DNA of 64,000 bases from Phycisphaerales bacterium (GTDB lineage: Bacteria > Planctomycetota > Phycisphaerae > Sedimentisphaerales > Anaerobacaceae): NCBI GenBank assembly GCA_003141315.1, contig PLLP01000006.1:772-64771 (forward strand), read 5' to 3'. This document shows, one piece after another, positions 1 to 5,841 of the stretch. Under the pieces are notes generated by a model. It made no database searches and was not told the DNA's origin. It saw only the letters and a program-made list of their open reading frames with translations. Position numbers and translations under genes: made by a program. Numbering within the stretch: position 1 is the first letter of the stretch; each line of letters begins with the position of its first letter.

Positions 1-545
1 TTGAGCTTGAGCATGAAGCGATCCACTTGCGCCTCGGGCAGGGGATAAGTGCCTTCCTGCTCAATCGGGTTTTGCGTCGCCAGAACCAGGAACGGTTCCG
101 GCAGCTTGAAAGTCTCCTCGCCGATAGAGACCTGCCTTTCCTGCATCGACTCCAGCAGCGCGCTTTGCACCTTCGCCGGCGCACGGTTTATTTCGTCTGC
201 CAAAATAAGGTTGGCAAAAATCGGGCCTTTCCTCGTAAAGAATTGGCCGTCCGACTGCCGGTATATCTGCGTGCCAATCAAATCTGCGGGCAGCATATCC
301 GGCGTGAATTGTATTCGCCGAAATTCCGCCGCTATCGACCGCGACAGCGTTGTCACCGCCAGCGTCTTGGCGAGCCCCGGCACGCCTTCGAGGAGTATAT
401 GCCCGTTCGCCAGAAGCCCCACTATAAGCCGTTCGAGCATATACCGCTGCCCGATTATCACCTTATCCATTTCCGCAAAAAGCGCCCGGACGAATGAGCT
501 TTTTTCCTCAACCAGTTTGCCAATCTGCTTGACATCTGTTGCCAT
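1..545 (-). CDS. MoxR-family AAA+ ATPase (5' part, runs off the window)
   Basis: Reading the minus strand from an ATG at 545 gives about 181 residues of a MoxR-type AAA+ ATPase, a chaperone-like ATPase usually paired with VWA-domain or DUF58 proteins. Visible motifs are a Walker A variant (GVPGLAKT), the MoxR signature around FTPDMLPADLIGT, a Walker B segment ending LADEINRAPAK, and sensor 1 LATQNPIEQEGTYPLPEAQ. The start is supported by AGGAGA about 8 nt upstream on the minus strand. The gene is cut by the window edge, so the lid domain and the downstream partners cannot be seen. Plus-strand open frames over this stretch are its antisense shadows. Confidence 0.93.
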   Translation of the reverse strand, partial: MATDVKQIGKLVEEKSSFVRALFAEMDKVIIGQRYMLERLIVGLLANGHILLEGVPGLAKTLAVTTLSRSIAAEFRRIQFTPDMLPADLIGTQIYRQSDGQFFTRKGPIFANLILADEINRAPAKVQSALLESMQERQVSIGEETFKLPEPFLVLATQNPIEQEGTYPLPEAQVDRFMLKL

Positions 546-897
546 ATATTCATCTCCTTTACAAAAGTTCCCGCTGCCCCGGTTTATGGGGCTAAATTTA
601 GAACATTTCCGCCTTAAAAAAACCTACCGTAGATTTACGTTGATGCCTATTAAGAAGTTCACATTATGATAAAAAATCAATGAAATTCAAGCGCAAACCC
701 CGTTAGGGAAATGGTTTTTAATAAGGACCGGCTCCCTAATTCAGCGAAACGCATCAGCGGCTTTCTCTAACGGGGACAGGGAAAATTCTTTCGCCTTCCT
801 GCCTTTTTCGAGGTATAATCCGTATCAAACGAAAGGAGAATTAATACAAACATTGAGCAGGTAAAACTAAAATAATCAGATAACAGAGGGCATTACT
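546..897. other. Intergenic region with a 78-bp inverted-repeat element
   Basis: This spacer of about 350 bases lies between the divergent MoxR gene and the next plus-strand gene. It holds one copy of the inverted-repeat element (698-775) and a TATAAT hexamer at 814-819 that could be the -10 of the downstream gene; no convincing -35 box sits at the right distance. I see no coding sequence in it. Confidence 0.5.
698..775 (+). repeat. 78-bp inverted-repeat element, copy 1
   Basis: The ends form a 14-bp inverted repeat, CCCCGTTAGGGAAA at 698-711 and TTTCTCTAACGGGG at 762-775, with one mismatch. The reverse complement aligns without gaps to the 78-bp element at 1458-1535: ends near-identical and more than half of the interior positions matching. 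There is no coding capacity, so it is a non-autonomous, MITE- or REP-like element. No cognate transposase was recognised in the window. Confidence 0.75.
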
Positions 898-1368
898 ATG
901 TGGAAGAATATTGGCTTGGTTATTCTGGGGCTTGTACTCGGTTGTGTTTTGGGTGTTTTTATAACCATGGCTTATTTTGGAAAAACAATGGCTACAGGTA
1001 TGTTTATGCTTCAGGAAAAAGAAATCTCCCAAATAGGAGAGGCCTCTGAAGATGCGTATCATAATCAGCCGAGCGAGGTGGCCGTCTGGGCATTAGAGAA
1101 TTATGTTAAGACATTAAACGAATTAAAGGAAGAGCGAAGCTCCTTAAACGTTAAGAATCCCTATTTCATACTTTCCCCCGGTACGGATTTGGTATTTGCG
1201 CATGCGAGACTTGGAAAACTATACAAGCAGTTGGGCAATGACGAAAAGTGCCGGTATCATTTCGAGCAGGCAATATCTCTTAGTAAGGATACCAATTTAA
1301 AGCATATCGATACAGAAGAAGATTGCTTAAGGATATTGGATGCGTTAGATAAAGTGAAGAAGCAATAG
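898..1368 (+). CDS. Membrane-anchored small protein of unknown function, TPR-like C-terminus
   Basis: A 156-residue protein. Residues 5-28 form one hydrophobic, glycine-containing membrane helix (GLVILGLVLGCVLGVFITMAY) and the rest is hydrophilic. The stretch from about residue 100 (FAHARLGKLYKQLGNDEKCRYHFEQAISLSKD) has the spacing of a single tetratricopeptide repeat, which suggests protein binding. The ATG at 898 follows CAGAGGG about 7 nt upstream. It stands alone between two copies of the 78-bp inverted-repeat element. I do not recognise the family. Confidence 0.75.
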   Translation: MWKNIGLVILGLVLGCVLGVFITMAYFGKTMATGMFMLQEKEISQIGEASEDAYHNQPSEVAVWALENYVKTLNELKEERSSLNVKNPYFILSPGTDLVFAHARLGKLYKQLGNDEKCRYHFEQAISLSKDTNLKHIDTEEDCLRILDALDKVKKQ

Positions 1369-1400
1369 AGGCCGGTTATTTTTTCTCTGTGTGCCGAAGG

Positions 1401-1415
1401 TCCGCCGAAGGCGGA
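1401..1415. repeat. Short palindromic repeat (TCCGCC..GGCGGA family)
   Basis: TCCGCCGAAGGCGGA is one member of a palindromic family seen in spacers and inside genes of this window, for example at 4024, 33441, 35962, 46549, 50365 and 54285. No function can be assigned from sequence. Confidence 0.6.
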
Positions 1416-1457
1416 TGCAATCTGCGGTTAAATATTATAAAATATCGGCGGGTCAAA

Positions 1458-1535
1458 CCCCGTTAGAGAAAATCGCTTATGTGTCCTGAGAAATTAGGGG
1501 ATTCGACCTTCTGATAAACTTTTTCTCTAACGGGG
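1458..1535 (+). repeat. 78-bp inverted-repeat element, copy 2
   Basis: Perfect 15-bp terminal inverted repeats (CCCCGTTAGAGAAAA at 1458-1472 and TTTTCTCTAACGGGG at 1521-1535) enclose a 48-bp interior. It is the same length as the element at 698-775 and aligns with its reverse complement. The right end lies only 18 bp before the ATG of the flavoprotein gene at 1554, so the gene's leader is largely the element. Any transcript crossing it could fold into a long hairpin just upstream of the ribosome-binding site. Confidence 0.8.
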
Positions 1536-1553
1536 CAAAAAGGAAAACGACAA

Positions 1554-3479
1554 ATGAGTGCAGGAAAAATCAAATGGCCTTATCCGGTCGAATGGGATAA
1601 AACGGAAACAGTCGAGGCTGACGTTCTTGTCCTCGGCGGAGGCGCAGCCGGGTGCTTTGCCGCTATAGGCGCAGCACAAAAAGGCGGCAAAGTCGTCCTC
1701 GTTGAGAAGGGTGCGACAATCGCGAGCGGCGCAGCGGGTTCCGGCTGCGACCACTGGGAATCAGCCGCCGCCAACCCCTGCTCGCGCATCAGCCCGGAAG
1801 AATTAACCGAAACGATGATTCGCACGTTCGGCGGATACAACAACGGCATTTCGCATTACATCGAGTGCCGCGAAGGATACGACCGCCTGCTCGATATCGA
1901 AAAAATGGGCGGCAAGGTTCGCGACACCGATGACGAATTCAAGGGCGCCGATTTCCGCGATGAAAAAACCAAACTGCTGTTCGCTTACGATTATTTCAAC
2001 CGTTTCACGATTCGCGTGTGGGGGACGACCTTTAAGCCTGCCCTCGCTCGCCAGTGCCGCCGCAGCGGTGTTCGCATCTTCGACCGCGTAATGGCAACCG
2101 GTTTGCTTACTGAACGGGGCGAGCGCGGCGCAAAAGTCGCAGGCGCAACCGCAATCCACGCCCGCACCGGCAAATTTATTATCTTCAAAGCCAAGGCTGT
2201 TATCCTTTGCACATCCCGTCCGACGCGACTGTGGCTGTTCTCGCCTGAGCAGCCGGGCATATCGGAATTCCGTCCTTTTCCATGCTCCGGCGACGGGCAC
2301 GCAATGGCCTGGCTGGCAGGTGCAGAATTCACGATGATGGAAAAATCCGTCAAGGGCGAATGGTCAGGCCTGCGCAGCTTCCCGCCCTACAGCACAGGCA
2401 ACAATCATAATACGTGGTATGCTGCGAATATGGTGGATGCCCGCGGCCGGCAGTTGCCGTGGGTGGACCGTGACGGCAGGACAATCGAAAAATTTTCGGA
2501 CCGGTTTCGGCCATCAGCCGGTCAAAGGCTTTATCTCAAAGGCGGCGGCGAACCTTATCTGAATGTGTATGACGTAATCGGGCCGGATACGCTGCCGGTA
2601 GATGAACTTCTCAAACGAGGATACGAATTGCCGTTTTATGCTGACCTTACGAGCCTGCCGGAAGCGGAGCGAAAAATTATCTGGGGAATGATGGTCGGGC
2701 AGGAAGGCAAGACGAAAATCCCGATTTTGAGGGCATACACCGATGCGGGATTCGACCCGGCTAAAGACCTGATTCAAAGTTACGGCGACGGCTGGAAATC
2801 AGGGGCGTTTCTGCCGCAGGAGCGTCAATTGTTCGGACTGCCCGGAGGCCTTGTCAACAACTGGAACCTGATGACGAACGTCGAGGGTCTTTTCGCCGCG
2901 GGCGATACGCTGTTCGCATCGAACTGTTTCGGCCATGCGGCAGCGACCGGCCATTACGCAGGCCGCCACGCAGCGGCGTTCGCAAAAAAAGCAGAGGCGG
3001 CAGGTCTCGATGAAAACCAGATTGCCGAAGAAAGGCAGCGCGTCTATGCGCCGATTGGGCGTAAAAGCAGCGTCGATTGGCGGCAGCTTAATACGGCGGT
3101 CACGAGAATAATGCAGAACTATTGCGGGGCGTTCAAAAGCGAGGAACTGCTCACCACGGGATTGAATATGCTGAAGGATTTGCGGCAGCGCGAGGCGATG
3201 CAACTTTCGGTGCACAATCCGCACGAATTGATGCGGGCGATTGAGGTGCTGAATATTATGACCAACGCCGAGCTGGTTATGGAGGCCGGCAGGGCGCGGA
3301 AGGCGAGCTCGCGGGAGTTGGATTTTGTGCGGCTGGATTTCCCGCAAACGGACCCGCCGGAATGGAAAAAGTTCGTGACAATCAAACAAGGGGCATCCGG
3401 CATCGAAACCGGTTCGCGCAGCCTCGACTATTACGGCTTGCTTACTAATAATTATGAAAAGCATAATAAAGGATTATAG
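1554..3479 (+). CDS. FAD-dependent oxidoreductase, AprA/fumarate-reductase-like flavoprotein subunit
   Basis: A 641-residue soluble flavoprotein. The dinucleotide-binding fold begins near residue 23 (VLVLGGGAAGCFAAIGAAQKGG, followed by VVLVEKG). The FAD-closing region is near residue 440 (NVEGLFAAGDTLFASNCFGHAAATGHYAG), as in the succinate dehydrogenase/fumarate reductase/adenylylsulfate reductase alpha family. Length and the following 4Fe-4S ferredoxin gene resemble the AprA-AprB arrangement. No other sulfur-metabolism gene is nearby, so calling it an APS reductase would go too far. No signal peptide is visible, so a cytoplasmic enzyme passing electrons to or from the ferredoxin partner is inferred. 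The ATG at 1554 follows AAGGAAAACGACAA. Confidence 0.85.
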   Translation: MSAGKIKWPYPVEWDKTETVEADVLVLGGGAAGCFAAIGAAQKGGKVVLVEKGATIASGAAGSGCDHWESAAANPCSRISPEELTETMIRTFGGYNNGISHYIECREGYDRLLDIEKMGGKVRDTDDEFKGADFRDEKTKLLFAYDYFNRFTIRVWGTTFKPALARQCRRSGVRIFDRVMATGLLTERGERGAKVAGATAIHARTGKFIIFKAKAVILCTSRPTRLWLFSPEQPGISEFRPFPCSGDGHAMAWLAGAEFTMMEKSVKGEWSGLRSFPPYSTGNNHNTWYAANMVDARGRQLPWVDRDGRTIEKFSDRFRPSAGQRLYLKGGGEPYLNVYDVIGPDTLPVDELLKRGYELPFYADLTSLPEAERKIIWGMMVGQEGKTKIPILRAYTDAGFDPAKDLIQSYGDGWKSGAFLPQERQLFGLPGGLVNNWNLMTNVEGLFAAGDTLFASNCFGHAAATGHYAGRHAAAFAKKAEAAGLDENQIAEERQRVYAPIGRKSSVDWRQLNTAVTRIMQNYCGAFKSEELLTTGLNMLKDLRQREAMQLSVHNPHELMRAIEVLNIMTNAELVMEAGRARKASSRELDFVRLDFPQTDPPEWKKFVTIKQGASGIETGSRSLDYYGLLTNNYEKHNKGL

Positions 3480-3543
3480 ATGAAACCGCGGATTTCACGG
3501 ATTACGCTGATTAAAAAACGAATAATCTGTGAAAATCTGTGCT

Positions 3544-3567
3544 ACTTGTCCTGAGCGAAGTCGAAGG
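3544..3567 (+). repeat. 24-bp dispersed repeat copy inside a CTGTG-rich repeat
   Basis: The unit starts ACTTGTCCTGAGCG and ends AGTCGAAGG. It is inserted within AATCTGTG-type repeat DNA. The reverse complement of the same unit lies at 4087-4110 in the same relative position of the same host repeat. A diverged relative is found inside the M14 peptidase gene at 57797-57818. Confidence 0.75.
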
Positions 3568-3599
3568 AATCTGTGGCTGATATAAAAGGGAAAATAGAA

Positions 3600-3893
3600 A
3601 TGAAAAAGAAGACTGCTGAAGTTTTGCCCGGCGATAAGGCATTTTTTCCTGTAATTATAGATGATAAGAAATGCAGCGGCTGCAACCGCTGTGTCGAGGT
3701 TTGCCCTGTCGATGTCTTTGCTGCGAATCCGAAGAAGGGTGCGCCGCCGTTGGTTTTGTTCCCGGGTGAATGCTGGCAGGAAGGAAGCTGCGTAGATGCC
3801 TGCCCGCGAAGGGGCGCGATTCGTTGGCAGCGTCTGCCGACTCAGCGAGTCCGCTGCCGCAGAAAAGAAACGGGAGAGGATTTTTTTGTTTGA
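3600..3893 (+). CDS. 4Fe-4S ferredoxin, AprB-like partner subunit
   Basis: A 97-residue ferredoxin from the ATG at 3600. The first cluster motif is CSGCNRCVEVCPVDVF (C-x2-C-x2-C-x3-C-P). The second is an expanded C-x5-C-x3-C-P (CWQEGSCVDACPRRGA), and an eighth Cys lies in RVRCRRK. An expanded second motif is also seen in AprB-type ferredoxins. The GTG at 3573 could extend the frame by nine codons, but it lies in repeat DNA; ATG 3600 has AAGGG about 10 nt upstream and is preferred. It sits 120 bp after the flavoprotein gene, with a repeat insertion between, and is probably its electron-transfer partner. Confidence 0.85.
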   Translation: MKKKTAEVLPGDKAFFPVIIDDKKCSGCNRCVEVCPVDVFAANPKKGAPPLVLFPGECWQEGSCVDACPRRGAIRWQRLPTQRVRCRRKETGEDFFV

Positions 3894-4179
3894 TTTTTAG
3901 CCACAGATTTACGCAGATTCTTTTTTAAACTAAATACCGAATACTAAATACTAACGACTAATTTAACCACAGATTAACACAGATTGACACAGATTTTTTT
4001 AAAACTAAATGTCGAAGATTCGCTCCGCCGTAGGCGGATGTGGCGGACTGAATACTAAAAACTAACGATTAATTTAGACACGGATTCCTTCGACTTCGCT
4101 CAGGACAAGTAACACGGATTGACACAGATTTTTTTTACCACAAAGAAAAAAGCCAGGATAATCCGCCGCCGCCTGTGTT
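3894..4179. repeat. Composite repeat-rich spacer
   Basis: No gene is visible. The stretch is built of repeated short words: CACAGATT/ACACGGATT units, a duplicated block (GAATACTAAATACTAACGACTAA and a near copy about 100 bp on), the palindrome TCCGCCGTAGGCGGA at 4024-4038, and the 24-bp repeat at 4087-4110. Similar CTGTG/CCGTG words recur at 3481-3575, 5655-5700 and 54215-54260. Confidence 0.7.
4087..4110 (-). repeat. 24-bp dispersed repeat, second copy
   Basis: Reverse complement of the unit at 3544-3567, identical over 24 bp. It is flanked on both sides by ACACGGATT, so it appears inserted into a CACGGATT-type repeat at the position occupied by the other copy. Confidence 0.75.
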
Positions 4180-4713
4180 TCACTTATGCCAGACTCTGTC
4201 CAGAACCACCTCCCAGAAACTCTTCGTAAATATCTGCCAGCCTTTTTCAAATATCTTCTTAATGCGAGTCCATATTCCCAAGCATTTTGCAGGAGTAGTA
4301 TTCTGCTCTGTTTCGCTGCTGGTTGGTTCAGGCTGCTGCTTTTTCTGTATTGCTTCGACCTCGTCTAAAATGGCTTTTGCGAAAATTTCGCAGTCCGCAG
4401 AAAAATTTTTAGCAATATCTTCTGAAGGCGGAAACGGTGGTTTCTTATACTTTAACCAGAGTACAATCTCACCCCAAGCCGAAATATATGGATTTACGTC
4501 TTTGTGTGATAGGCGAAGCTCTGTATGTTTGCGCAAAGTTATATGTTCTGGTCGATTAAAAGCTCCGAGATCCAGAGCTTCTTTAACAAATCGGCCAGCC
4601 ACGTCGAACAGGTCAGCCTGACAGTTTTTTACGTCTTTGAGTGTTAAAATACCTTTACTGATTTCCTGAAGTCTTCTTGCTGTATTGTCTGTTGACTCTT
4701 TCGATTTGTCCAT
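4180..4713 (-). CDS. Hypothetical protein
   Basis: A 177-residue hydrophilic protein with no signal peptide or clear membrane helix. The frame stays open back to an ATG at 4761, but the ATG at 4713 (MDKSKESTDN) has AGGACAG about 7 nt upstream and is preferred. The mid-region contains ISAWGEIVLWLKYKKPPFPP and the C-terminus is basic and aromatic. I do not recognise a family. It is an isolated, divergently oriented gene. Confidence 0.6.
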   Translation of the reverse strand: MDKSKESTDNTARRLQEISKGILTLKDVKNCQADLFDVAGRFVKEALDLGAFNRPEHITLRKHTELRLSHKDVNPYISAWGEIVLWLKYKKPPFPPSEDIAKNFSADCEIFAKAILDEVEAIQKKQQPEPTSSETEQNTTPAKCLGIWTRIKKIFEKGWQIFTKSFWEVVLDRVWHK

Positions 4714-4884
4714 TTTTCGTCTGTCCTTTTCGGGTCGGCCTGCCGTCCCGATTTTAACCATATAGTCCCATATTAGCGGACAATGGCTTAAAAGGCAACA
4801 TTTTGCTTAATCCTGATTGACGAAAAGCCAAACAGATAACTCCGTTCTTTGAAATGGCCGATTATTTGTGTATGGCGGATAGTT

Positions 4885-5532
4885 ATGGCAAAATTTTGGA
4901 GAAATAAGTTGCAGAAAAAGAAACGAACAGAGAAGAAGGTTGTTAAATGGGAAGCTATAACTGCTATTTCCACCCTCGTTCTGACTTTAGGCGTGTTCGT
5001 TGCCACATACCAATTGTATTTATCCAAAAAAGTCGCCACATTTGATTTTATAGAAAGACTGGATAAAGAATTTAATTCTGAGAGAATCGAAAAGGCAAGA
5101 GAAATAACAGTTGACTTGAACTTTACGAATCCCGATGCCAATGAGCTTGTTCAGTGTGAGCCGCTGTTAAATTATTTTAATAAGATAGCTTGTTTAGAAG
5201 ACAAAGGAATGATACCGTTAGAAGCAATTGATGAGTATTGGGGTTATTGGATCGAACGATATTGGGTCTTATGTGAAAAGCCCGTTTATGCGTGGAGGAC
5301 AGAAAATCCTGATGATGGGTATTATGAGAGCCTCGAAACACTCTTTAATAAACTGGCAAAATTATCCTATAAAAAAAAGGAATTGACCAGTAGAGAATTA
5401 GAAACATATAAAAACAAAATCACAAAAGGGTTAGAAGAATTCAAAATAGAAGAAAAGCAATGTTGTGGCCTCGGTGTAAATGTGCCGCAATTGAGCGGTC
5501 GAACGAATGTTGCTCTTGACGGCAAACATTGA
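4885..5532 (+). CDS. Membrane-anchored protein, DUF4760-like
   Basis: A 215-residue protein from the ATG at 4885, preceded by GGCGGATAG; an upstream in-frame ATG at 4849 is less well supported. After a lysine-rich N-terminus there is one membrane helix (AITAISTLVLTLGVFVATYQLYL), then a helical charged domain with FDFIERLDKEFNSERIEKAREI and a WGYWIERYWVLCEKP segment. This layout is reminiscent of DUF4760-type proteins; that is a pattern impression, not a search result. It sits alone between repeat-rich spacers. Confidence 0.7.
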   Translation: MAKFWRNKLQKKKRTEKKVVKWEAITAISTLVLTLGVFVATYQLYLSKKVATFDFIERLDKEFNSERIEKAREITVDLNFTNPDANELVQCEPLLNYFNKIACLEDKGMIPLEAIDEYWGYWIERYWVLCEKPVYAWRTENPDDGYYESLETLFNKLAKLSYKKKELTSRELETYKNKITKGLEEFKIEEKQCCGLGVNVPQLSGRTNVALDGKH

Positions 5533-5841
5533 GGCCAAATACAAACCAGATATGATACTGCCTACACCCATCACGCATCTAAACCAGCTTTAGTTCTTTG
5601 TTTCATTAACAACCATCTTGACCAAAACCCCAACCTCAACAAAATATATCCCCTTTTTAATCTGTGAAAATCTGCGTTAATCCGTGGTTAATTTTTTTGT
5701 TTCCTTGTTGTGAATTTTGTGGTTCGGGAACCCGCTAAACGTGGTTGACTTTTGGGGCGGGTGAGGGTAATGTATTGGCTGCTGAAATTAAGATTCGCAA
5801 TTATTCGTTAAGATGGTGAAAAAGCAGATAACAGAGGACAA
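5533..5841. other. Intergenic region upstream of gyrA
   Basis: No gene is seen. It carries a short CTGTG/CCGTGG repeat tract (about 5660-5695) of the type found at 3.5-4.1 kb, and the likely gyrA promoter at 5745-5773. Confidence 0.5.
5745..5773 (+). promoter_or_regulatory. Predicted sigma70-type promoter of gyrA
   Basis: TTGACT at 5745-5750 and TAATGT at 5768-5773 are separated by 17 bp, about 70 bp before the gyrA ATG. This is a consensus match only. Confidence 0.45.

Noticed and set aside
49-669. 206-codon plus-strand open frame at the window start
   Set aside because: Antisense shadow of the MoxR ATPase gene.
3894-4140. Regular CACAGATT words as a CRISPR-like array
   Set aside because: Units are short, unevenly spaced and degenerate, with no constant spacer length and no cas genes.
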